Below, piece by piece: positions 8,354 through 13,222 of a stretch of DNA of 18,381 nucleotides; within the stretch, counting starts at the first letter, position 1, and each line of letters begins with the position of its first letter. The notes under the pieces were generated by a model, which saw only the letters and a list, made by a program, of their open reading frames with translations, did no database searches and was not told the DNA's origin. A program made the position numbers and the translations under genes. The stretch is from the NCBI GenBank assembly GCA_964616985.1, contig CAZTVF010000105.1:1-18381 (forward strand), in the 5' to 3' direction. This DNA comes from CAZTVF01 sp964616985. GTDB taxonomy: Bacteria > Planctomycetota > Phycisphaerae > SM23-33.

Positions 8354-8485
8354 CAGGGCATTCGCATTCTCGTGGCACGGGCATCCTGCCCGTGCGTCCC
8401 ACGGGCGTCCCGCCCGTGGATATTCGAGAAACACTGCAGGGGCGAGACGCCCATGCCACAAAAAGCCGAGAACGCGATTGCCCTG
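8354..8485. mobile_element. 132-bp MITE-like palindromic element, copy 1
   Basis: The element runs from CAGGG to CCCTG with 19-bp imperfect inverted ends (17 of 19 matching). It is bounded by the perfect direct repeat CCGTGGCGCG at 8344-8353 and 8486-8495, read as a 10-bp target duplication. Inside are three tight hairpins: a 9-bp stem with TCC loop at 8375-8395, a second 9-bp stem with TCC loop at 8399-8419, and a 5-bp stem with AGA loop at 8440-8452. Copy 2 (12443-12574) is the same length and differs only at 8386, within the first loop. No gene of its own is encoded; the open frames across it on both strands are artefacts of composition. It would depend on a transposase elsewhere in the genome. 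Confidence 0.85.
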
Positions 8486-8510
8486 CCGTGGCGCGGGCGT
8501 CTCGCCCGCC
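8486..8510. repeat. GGGCGAGACGCCC-type palindrome next to element copy 1
   Basis: A 7-bp stem (8493-8499/8503-8509) with a TCT loop adjoins the right edge of element copy 1 and overlaps its right target duplication. On the minus strand it contains the same GGGCGAGACGCCC core seen inside the element at 8440-8452. Copy 1 therefore seems to have landed in or beside an older palindrome of related sequence. Confidence 0.6.
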
Positions 8511-8567
8511 ATGCTGCCTGCCGGCAGCGTCGCGCCCAGGACAGCATTGCGAACCCACCGGAAGACC

Positions 8568-8597
8568 ATCGCTCGCCGTTCAGTGCTGTGATCTCAC
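8568..8597. repeat. Diverged half-copy of the 5573-5630 inverted repeat
   Basis: This stretch aligns with 5571-5601 at about 27 of 31 positions with one gap. It covers one arm (ATCGCTCGC, TTCAG, GCTG) and the start of the loop (TGATCTCAC). The opposite arm is missing here. The rest of the 8260-8717 spacer shows only element copy 1, this fragment and a -10-like box. Confidence 0.6.
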
Positions 8598-8680
8598 CGC
8601 GGCCTGCGCGAGTGATCGGAACCTTTGCCTCACACGAATTCGTAGGCAATTTTGTATGCCCATGCCTTGCCGCCTGCCAT

Positions 8681-8686
8681 TAAAAT
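8681..8686 (+). promoter_or_regulatory. Candidate -10 box for the 8718 gene
   Basis: TAAAAT lies 31 nt before the ATG at 8718 in an AT-rich pocket of otherwise GC-rich DNA. A start near 8693 would leave a leader of about 25 nt containing the AAGGAG ribosome-binding site. No convincing -35 is seen. Confidence 0.3.
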
Positions 8687-8717
8687 ATCCCCATCGCAGA
8701 CAAAAAGGAGACGCGAC

Positions 8718-9479
8718 ATGAAAACAGTACTCTTGGTCCTGGGCGTGATCTTCCTGGTGATCGTCGTCGCGGTAGTCTCTCTGCTGTTCTGGGCCAAAGG
8801 CTCCGGCGAGGACATGCAGAAGGATTTCTTCGCCGCCGTCGGCAGCGGCGATGCCAACCGTGTCATCTCGCTCATGCACCCGGCGATGAAAGAGGACGTC
8901 GATCTCCCAGTGCTTGCGGTGTGGGTCAAGGCGTTCAATGAGGGTCTGGGCGAGTTCCAGAAGCTCAGCCCCACCGACTTCAATACATCCTCCAGCTACG
9001 AGAACGGCCACAAGGTCGCCAAGAGCTCCGGCAAGGTGATCTTCAAGAACGGCGATGCGAATTCTGACCTCGCCTTCAGCGACGGCCTGCTGGTTTCGTT
9101 CCATGTGAAGTCCGACAAGCTGGCCAAGGACTGGTTCAAGGGCCCCCAGGACACGGCGTTCTACCGGGCCAAGGGGTTGCGGATGCTCAAGCTCCTGGCC
9201 GACAATAAGCCCGATGAAGCTCACGCCATGATGCACGAGGCCCTGCAAGAGAAGCTGCCGCTGGCGGACCTTCGCACGGGGACGGCCAAGCTGCTGGCGA
9301 GCCTGGGCGAGGTCAAGGCCCTCGCGTTCGAGTCCGAGAAGCTGGAGATCGGCGAGGCCCAGGAACTGGTGATCCTCTATCGCGGGCAGGCCGCCAACGG
9401 CGAGATCGAAGGGACAGTCACCTTCCGCTTCATTGGCCTCAAGGGGCACATCATCGCCTTCAACCTAAAGCCCCGGTGA
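8718..9479 (+). CDS. Membrane-anchored protein with two tandem DUF3887-like modules
   Basis: This encodes 253 aa with a strongly hydrophobic segment at residues 4-25, most likely an uncleaved anchor with the rest outside the membrane. The remainder looks like a duplication. Residues 34-130 (DFFAAVGSGDANRVISLMHP...LGEFQKL...) and 150-253 (MLKLLADNKPDEAHAMMHEALQEKL...LGEVKAL...) share the order 'helix, D-A, M-H-x-A, E-x-L, LGE-x-K/Q-x-L, then strands'. This is the layout of DUF3887/NTF2-like folds, which often bind small ligands or act as uncharacterised sensors. The assignment rests on pattern alone. AAGGAG lies 7 nt before the ATG at 8718. It is the first plus-strand gene after a divergent promoter region shared with the nucleotide-sugar dehydrogenase. 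Confidence 0.75.
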   Translation: MKTVLLVLGVIFLVIVVAVVSLLFWAKGSGEDMQKDFFAAVGSGDANRVISLMHPAMKEDVDLPVLAVWVKAFNEGLGEFQKLSPTDFNTSSSYENGHKVAKSSGKVIFKNGDANSDLAFSDGLLVSFHVKSDKLAKDWFKGPQDTAFYRAKGLRMLKLLADNKPDEAHAMMHEALQEKLPLADLRTGTAKLLASLGEVKALAFESEKLEIGEAQELVILYRGQAANGEIEGTVTFRFIGLKGHIIAFNLKPR

Positions 9480-9497
9480 GAATCTGCGTTTAGCCGC

Positions 9498-9554
9498 TTG
9501 ACAACCCGGCCCTTTGTGGTGCACAATGACTTTTCCTTCGCCGCCTCCTACAAT
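9498..9554 (+). promoter_or_regulatory. Promoter region of the tRNA-Arg gene (two overlapping candidates)
   Basis: Candidate A is TTGACA (9498-9503, full consensus), an 18-nt spacer and CACAAT (9522-9527). Candidate B is ATGACT (9526-9531), a 17-nt spacer and TACAAT (9549-9554, 5 of 6). B would start transcription about 9 nt before the mature tRNA, A about 35 nt before it. Both fit a strong sigma70-type promoter. Confidence 0.55.
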
Positions 9555-9569
9555 ACGGGGCGGCCTTGT

Positions 9570-9643
9570 GCGGGCGTAGCTCAATTGGATAGAGCATTGG
9601 TCTACGGAACCAAAGGTTACAGGTTCGAGTCCTGTCGCCCGTA
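9570..9643 (+). tRNA. tRNA-Arg(ACG)
   Basis: A complete 74-nt cloverleaf can be drawn. The acceptor stem GCGGGCG pairs with CGCCCGT (first pair G-U). U8 and A9 are present. The D stem is GCTC/GAGC. The anticodon stem TTGGT/ACCAA encloses the loop CTACGGA, giving anticodon ACG at 9604-9606 with G37. The variable loop is AGGTT, and the T arm is ACAGG-TTCGAGT-CCTGT. The discriminator is A9643 and the CCA tail is not encoded. A34 is expected to be deaminated to inosine by TadA so that the tRNA reads CGU, CGC and CGA codons. A GC-rich hairpin follows directly. Confidence 0.95.
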
Positions 9644-9667
9644 TTGCCCCGCCATCGGCGGGGCAAT
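9643..9667 (+). terminator. Hairpin terminator after tRNA-Arg
   Basis: An 11-bp perfect stem (ATTGCCCCGCC/GGCGGGGCAAT) with a 3-nt ATC loop begins at the tRNA discriminator base. There is no U-run, but the position and stability suggest it ends the tRNA transcript or guides 3' processing. Confidence 0.65.
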
Positions 9668-9668
9668 A

Positions 9669-9820
9669 GAGCAGGTGAGCAGTAGAACAGTTGAGCAGGT
9701 GAAAGAGGCAGAGCCACCAATGGCCCAAGGCGTGGTTGGTGGCACGGCCGCTCACCTGCGGTCTCCTGGCCCTGAGCGAGCGGAGCGAGTCGAAGGGCTG
9801 TTCACCTGTTCCCCTGCTCA
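9669..9820. repeat. GAGCAGGTGA direct/inverted repeat cluster with a GC-rich palindromic tag
   Basis: GAGCAGGTGA occurs at 9669-9678 and 9693-9702. A related inverted form (TTCACCTGTTC...CTGCTCA) lies at 9801-9820, with another CTCACCTG at 9751-9758. Between them are an 8-bp inverted pair GCCACCAA/TTGGTGGC (9713-9720, 9736-9743) and a CCCTGAGCGAGC...CGAAGGG tag at 9770-9797. The CCCTGAGC...GAAGGG motif is one I recognise as a common dispersed bacterial repeat. This fills the gap between the tRNA hairpin and the four-helix-bundle gene. I see no gene here. Confidence 0.6.
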
Positions 9821-9838
9821 GCCGTTTCGGGGAACGCC

Positions 9839-10201
9839 ATGGCCTTCATGTTCGAAAACCTGCAGGTCTACCAGAAGGCCGTCGATCTGGCTGACCAAGT
9901 CGCAGGCCTAACCGAAAAGTTCCCTCGCGGCTATTACTTCCTCGTCGATCAGTTGAACCGGGCCGCTCTTTCCATCGCCACCAACCTTGCTGAGGGCAAC
10001 GGGCGGTTCACGAAAGCCGATCGCCGCAACTTCTTCACGATTGCCAGAGGTTCGACGCAGGAGTGCGTGCCCCTGCTTGAGGTCGCTCGGCGACGAGGGT
10101 TTCTAGAGTAGGCCAAACACGCATCGCTTGGGGCCGAACTAGAAGTCATCGCCAAAATGATCAGCGGCCTCATCAACGGGCTGGGGAACCGTGAAACATG
10201 A
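9839..10201 (+). pseudogene. Four-helix-bundle (S23/IVS-type) protein with internal TAG
   Basis: Residues 1-90 match the four-helix-bundle family related to proteins encoded by 23S rRNA intervening sequences: 'FENLQVYQKAVDLADQV', 'QLNRAALSIATNLAEGNGR', 'RRNFFTIARGSTQECVPLLEVARRRGFLE'. An in-frame TAG follows at 10109-10111. Beyond it the same frame stays open to a TGA at 10199-10201 and encodes 'AKHASLGAELEVIAKMISGLINGL', which is what the family's last helix looks like. The simplest reading is one nonsense change that removes helix four. A sequencing error or readthrough are alternatives. The family's function is not established. The restored stop overlaps the next ATG (ATGA at 10198-10201), as in a translationally coupled pair. 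Confidence 0.7.
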
Positions 10202-10362
10202 ACAATCCACCGACCGACGACAACTCCCTCCAGCAGTGGTTCGACAACACCCGGCGAGTGCTGGAGACAGCTTACTTGTCCCACGAAGAGCCGTGGCGGC
10301 AGTCCGGCATGTCCAGCCCGTCTCTAAGCCTTCTCACCCGAGGGTCGCCGCGTGTCGGGTGA
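10198..10362 (+). pseudogene. N-terminal remnant, possibly of a SAM-dependent methyltransferase
   Basis: A 54-codon frame starts in an ATGA overlap with the restored four-helix-bundle frame. Residues 11-40 ('LQQWFDNTRRVLETAYLSHEEPWRQSGMSSP') resemble, from memory, the lead-in of a class I SAM-dependent methyltransferase family that reads 'EPWRQSG-SGP' just before its 'FLDIGCANG' nucleotide-binding motif. Here the resemblance stops after 'GMSSP' and the frame ends soon after, without any SAM motif. It is therefore most likely the stump of a deleted gene. A palindrome (TCACCCGA...TCGGGTGA, 10334-10362) covers its end. Genuine small-protein status cannot be excluded. Confidence 0.35.
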
Positions 10363-10393
10363 TGGAACCGATCGTGAGCCAGTGGACGCCGTG

Positions 10394-10576
10394 TTACTTG
10401 GTGTGTAGTGGCTTCTTGGCGGGGCCTTTCTTCATGGCTGTCTTGATTCTCTTCGTCACCTTGTTCCAGTTGAGTGCCTTTGATCCTGCCATCTTCTGTC
10501 GCTCCAAATCTATGAGCCCATCGTTCGTCAACTTACGCTCTTCATGATATGCTTGTCGAAGCACAGTCGCCGCCAT
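10394..10576 (-). CDS. Small basic protein, doubtful
   Basis: This is a 60-aa frame with an amphipathic first half (MAATVLRQAYHEERKLTNDGLIDLERQK) and a Lys-rich tail (KRIKTAMKKGPAKKP). I do not recognise it. It lies just downstream of the DUF2294 frame on the same strand, and the region is less GC-rich than its surroundings. No ribosome-binding site is seen before the ATG, and a TTG four codons upstream is the alternative start. The composition is protein-like, but coding status is uncertain. Confidence 0.3.
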   Translation of the reverse strand: MAATVLRQAYHEERKLTNDGLIDLERQKMAGSKALNWNKVTKRIKTAMKKGPAKKPLHTK

Positions 10577-10602
10577 ACGCAGCCGCAAACGTGGGGGGGG
10601 CC

Positions 10603-10956
10603 TTAGACCCTCTTGAGTTCCCGGGAGACGGGGTATGCGTCCAAGGCGAAGATCACCACCTCCTCGCCGGTCTGCGTGCTGATGTCATGGTGCAGGCTGA
10701 CCACCTTGACTCCGGTGATATCCTGGACCATCGCTTCCAGCGCCGGCCGGGCTGTTGCAACCAACTGCGTTCGCACCTGCTTGAGGAGGGCAATGCCCTT
10801 TTCGGTCGGAGGTGTCTTGACCAGCTGCTGTTCGGCTGCGGTCAGGACGCCGCGGAGGCGCACGACAAGAAAGCCCCCCAGCAGACAGGCATGAATATCC
10901 TTGGGGCCGCGGCCTATGTACTCCTGTTCAATGCGGCTGATGCCTTGGCAGATAGC
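10603..10956 (-). pseudogene. DUF2294 protein lacking a usable start
   Basis: The frame reads 'AICQGISRIEQEYIGRGPKDIHACLLGGFLVVRLRGVLTAAEQQLVKT' and continues to 'ITGVKVVSLHHDISTQTGEEVVIFALD'. This is close to the whole DUF2294 domain, a family of unknown function. Upstream the frame stays open to a TGA at 11020-11022 but contains no ATG, GTG or TTG. The first available start is a GTG at 10863, which would remove the conserved 'RIEQEYIGRGPKD' part. A different frame just upstream reads 'TEAKTAR', which resembles the expected lead-in to 'AICQGIS', so a small indel near 10957 is likely. The gene follows the VOC gene on the same strand by about 60 nt. Confidence 0.6.
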
Positions 10957-11014
10957 GCGCCGTCTTTGCCTCGGTGGGTCAGCTCTGGGGCGATTGCCTT
11001 GTGGTAGGCGCGGG

Positions 11015-11401
11015 TCAACTCATCGGCTTGGCACGCTTCACGAGTTGGACGGCCAGACCCCATGGATCGCGGATGACGGCAAGTTGGTCGCCTGACGCGA
11101 TGACGGTCGGGGCGTCCAGCGGCGTGGCCCCGGCGGCCAGGAGCTGGCGGTGCTTCTCGACAACGTCGTCAGCCAGGAACGCCAGGTGCAGCGTCAGCAG
11201 GTCGGTCGAAGGCAGGTCCAGCATCGGTGCCTTGGTATTACAGTAGATCTCGAACATCACCTGGCCGGAATCGTCGGCCAGGAAGTGGGTGTGTGCAGGC
11301 GGGCCACCCTTGCGGACGATCCTCATGCCCAGGTTCCGCTCGTACCACTGGGCCATCGCGACCGGATCCTTGACGTTCAACCCCAGGTGCTCGATCTTCA
11401 T
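11015..11401 (-). CDS. VOC-family (glyoxalase/dioxygenase fold) metalloprotein
   Basis: This 128-aa single-domain protein has the two beta-alpha-beta-beta-beta modules of the vicinal oxygen chelate family. The usual metal-ligand positions are filled by His5 (IEHLGL), Glu51 (FEIY), His72 (LHLAF) and Gln119 (AVQL). 'RDPWGLAVQL' is the typical last strand. Related enzymes isomerise, cleave or modify small substrates such as methylglyoxal adducts or antibiotics; the substrate here is unknown. The ATG at 11401 has GGAGAG 7 nt upstream. A longer frame exists but its extra 63 residues have no homology. It is divergent from the DUF1080 gene, with 176 nt between starts. Confidence 0.88.
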   Translation of the reverse strand: MKIEHLGLNVKDPVAMAQWYERNLGMRIVRKGGPPAHTHFLADDSGQVMFEIYCNTKAPMLDLPSTDLLTLHLAFLADDVVEKHRQLLAAGATPLDAPTVIASGDQLAVIRDPWGLAVQLVKRAKPMS

Positions 11402-11577
11402 AGTGGCGCTCTCCATTAGGTGGCAGCGGGATTCTATGGGGGCGATGGCTCGGGAGCAAGGGATGCCTGCAACCGCTGCTGAACCTTGACGCGAGGGCGG
11501 GAAGGGTGGATGATCTTGGCCTTGCCGGCAGAGTTCCGGCCCGTCTTCGTCAAAACACGCAAATGCAGGAGCCGAAC

Positions 11578-12327
11578 ATGGCAGAGGCAAAACCGTCCCT
11601 TGGCTACAGCGACACGCCGATCATTCCCGGGCAGAAGTGGCACGTGCATGACGGCGACCGCCCGCAGCCCCGCGTCGTCACCCCGCCCAGCGAGAGCACT
11701 CAGGAGAGACCCGGCTCGGCCCCGTCCGATGCGGTGATCCTGTTCAACGGCACGTCACTGGCCGGCTGGCAGGGACGCGATGGCGAGCCAAAGTGGAAGC
11801 TCGAGAACGGCACGCTGGAAGTGGTGCCCGGCACGGGCAACATCTACACCAAGGAGAAGTTCGGCTCCTGCCAGCTGCACGTCGAATTCGCCGAGCCCAC
11901 CGTGATCAAAGGCGCCGGCCAGGGCCGCGGCAACAGCGGCGTGTTCCTCATGCGAATGTACGAGATCCAGGTCCTCGACTGCTACAACAACCCCACGTAT
12001 CCCGACGGCACGACGGCCGGGATTTACGGACAGTACCCGCCGCTGGTGAACGCCTGCCGCGCCCCGGGCCAGTGGCAGACCTACGACATCGTCTGGGAAG
12101 CCCCGAAGTTCGACGGCGACAAGCTCGTCAAGCCCGCCTTCGTGACGGTGATGCTCAACGGCATCGTCGTGCACCATCGCCAGGAACTGCAGGGCCCCAC
12201 GCAGCACCGCGCCCTGGCCGCCTACAAGCGGCACGACCCCATCGGCGCCTTGGAACTGCAGGATCACAGCGACCTCGTCCGCTACCGGAACATCTGGTAT
12301 CGCCCGCTGCTCGGATACGACGAATAA
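11578..12327 (+). CDS. 3-keto-disaccharide hydrolase domain protein (DUF1080)
   Basis: This encodes 249 aa. After a Pro-rich lead (1-50), the DUF1080 jelly-roll begins at 'DAVILFNGTSLAGWQ' (51-65) and continues with 'RGNSGVFLMRMYEIQVLDCYNNPTY' (117-141), 'AGIYGQYPPLVNACRAPGQWQTYDIVWEAP' (147-176), 'VTVMLNGIVVHH' (189-200) and 'LELQDHSDLVRYRNIWYRPL' (225-244). This is the lectin-like fold of 3-keto-glycoside hydrolases used in glycan breakdown. Most relatives carry a secretion signal, but I see none here. AGGAG lies 6 nt before the ATG at 11578; an in-frame ATG five codons upstream is possible but has no such spacing. A GC-rich hairpin follows the gene. Confidence 0.9.
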   Translation: MAEAKPSLGYSDTPIIPGQKWHVHDGDRPQPRVVTPPSESTQERPGSAPSDAVILFNGTSLAGWQGRDGEPKWKLENGTLEVVPGTGNIYTKEKFGSCQLHVEFAEPTVIKGAGQGRGNSGVFLMRMYEIQVLDCYNNPTYPDGTTAGIYGQYPPLVNACRAPGQWQTYDIVWEAPKFDGDKLVKPAFVTVMLNGIVVHHRQELQGPTQHRALAAYKRHDPIGALELQDHSDLVRYRNIWYRPLLGYDE

Positions 12328-12352
12328 ACCCACCGTCCGACGATTGATCGAT

Positions 12353-12387
12353 CACGCGGCGGGAGCGACCTCAGCTCCTGCCGCGTG
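12353..12387 (+). terminator. Terminator-like hairpin after the DUF1080 gene
   Basis: A 14-bp stem, with one G-U pair, is formed by CACGCGGC-G-GGAGC and GCTCC-T-GCCGCGTG around a 7-nt loop. It starts 25 nt after the stop codon and is followed by TGTTAT rather than a full U-run. It is a likely transcript end. Confidence 0.65.
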
Positions 12388-12442
12388 TGTTATGTGATCA
12401 CCTGCACGTCTGAACCGTCGCGCCTTCGGCGCCCGTCCGCTG

Positions 12443-12574
12443 CAGGGCATTCGCATTCTCGTGGCACGGGCATCTTGCCCGTGCGTCCCACGGGCGTCCC
12501 GCCCGTGGATATTCGAGAAACACTGCAGGGGCGAGACGCCCATGCCACAAAAAGCCGAGAACGCGATTGCCCTG
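12443..12574. mobile_element. 132-bp MITE-like palindromic element, copy 2
   Basis: This is the same element as 8354-8485, in the same orientation, with one substitution (12475, in the loop of the first hairpin). The left end is 12443-12461 and the right end is 12556-12574. It is bounded by the perfect direct repeat CCGTCCGCTG at 12433-12442 and 12575-12584, which differs from the repeat around copy 1. Independent 10-bp duplications at both sites show insertion rather than segmental copying. It sits between the DUF1080 terminator and the nucleotidyltransferase module. A reading frame from 12385 runs through it into the 12628 gene, but that part is not real coding sequence. Confidence 0.85.
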
Positions 12575-12615
12575 CCGTCCGCTGCCCACACCTTTACTCC
12601 GGGCCCGCCGGGGGG

Positions 12616-12621
12616 GATAAT
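12616..12621 (+). promoter_or_regulatory. Candidate -10 box for a leaderless 12628 transcript
   Basis: GATAAT matches the -10 consensus at 5 of 6 positions, is set in a G-rich stretch and ends 6 nt before the ATG at 12628. Transcription would then begin at or next to the start codon. No -35 is evident; any -35 would fall just beyond element copy 2. Confidence 0.3.
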
Positions 12622-12627
12622 GGGGGT

Positions 12628-12816
12628 ATGATCCGCAAAGTGGTGACCATACGCCCCCTTCACGATCGCTCGGCCGAGCGAGAAGACATCGAGTACTGGC
12701 TCAGCCGCCCGCCGGGCGAGCGGATGGAAGAACTCGAGAATTTGCGAAGACACTTCTATGGCGATCTCCCAAGACTTCAAAGAGTTGCTCGAGTTATTCA
12801 ACGCCCGAAGCGTTGA
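12628..12816 (+). CDS. Small partner protein of a nucleotidyltransferase module
   Basis: This 62-aa, charged protein is mostly helical. It contains 'YWLSRPPGERMEELENLRRHFYGDLPRLQRVARV' (23-56), a pattern I recognise from short proteins encoded directly before DUF6036-like nucleotidyltransferases in cyanobacteria, Chloroflexi and planctomycetes. Its stop lies 59 nt inside the next gene, so the two are translated from one message. The arrangement recalls toxin-antitoxin pairs of the nucleotidyltransferase type, but activity of this family is not established here. The start has no Shine-Dalgarno sequence beyond a G-run. The frame is open upstream through the inserted element, which is non-coding. 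Confidence 0.6.
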   Translation: MIRKVVTIRPLHDRSAEREDIEYWLSRPPGERMEELENLRRHFYGDLPRLQRVARVIQRPKR

Positions 12817-13189
12817 GTATGTGGTGGTCGGCGCCCATGCGCTGGCATTCCACGGGGTCATTCGCGCGACCAAAGATATCGACCTGTATGTTCGCCCGTC
12901 ACAGGCGAACGCGGAGCGTGTCATGGCCGCGTTGGATGCCTTTGGGTTCGGCCAGATCGGTCTGACTCAGGTCGACTTCGAGCGGCCGGGGCAGATCATC
13001 CAGCTTGGCCAGCCACCGGTGCGAATCGACATCATCACCGAGATTGAGGGCGTGTCGTGGGAGCAGGCCACCGCCGGAAGGGCACAAGGCGAGTATGGCG
13101 GCGAGCCCGTACCGTTCCTCGGCCGCGCCGAGTTGATCGCCAATAAGAGAGCTGCCGGCCGTCCGCAGGGACATTGCCGACGTGGATAG
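12758..13189 (+). CDS. Nucleotidyltransferase (DUF6036-like), C-terminal frameshift
   Basis: This 143-aa protein has a minimal nucleotidyltransferase core: 'YVVVGAHALAFHG' (21-33), the metal-binding pair Asp40-x-Asp42 in KDIDLYV, and a third acidic residue Asp91 in 'VRIDIIT'. 'LIANKRAAGRPQ' (126-137) is the conserved tail lead-in. At 13168-13170 a GGG run appears to hold one extra G. Without it the frame reads 'GRPQDIADVDRLEHQRQRG', the expected family ending, and stops at 13233-13235. As written it diverts to 'GHCRRG' and stops at 13189. The catalytic residues all precede the shift, so it may still be active. The start overlaps the 12628 gene by 59 nt. Confidence 0.7.
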   Translation: MAISQDFKELLELFNARSVEYVVVGAHALAFHGVIRATKDIDLYVRPSQANAERVMAALDAFGFGQIGLTQVDFERPGQIIQLGQPPVRIDIITEIEGVSWEQATAGRAQGEYGGEPVPFLGRAELIANKRAAGRPQGHCRRG

Positions 13190-13222
13190 GCTCGAGCACC
13201 AAAGACAAAGAGGTGATGGCCC

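Noticed and set aside
8310..8649. Overlapping short frames on both strands across element copy 1, and the matching ones at 12385-12627
   Set aside because: They are translations of the 132-bp palindromic element. The same peptides arise at both copies, with no start signals.
6463..8721. Very long plus-strand open frame (752 codons) opposite the LssY_C and nucleotide-sugar dehydrogenase genes
   Set aside because: It is antisense to two genes with clear family motifs. Its Arg/His/Gly/Val-rich composition is typical of GC-driven shadow frames.
10593..10600. Run of eight G just after the DUF2294 stop codon, considered as a phase-variation tract
   Set aside because: It lies outside any recognised reading frame and before no convincing promoter, so there is nothing for it to switch.
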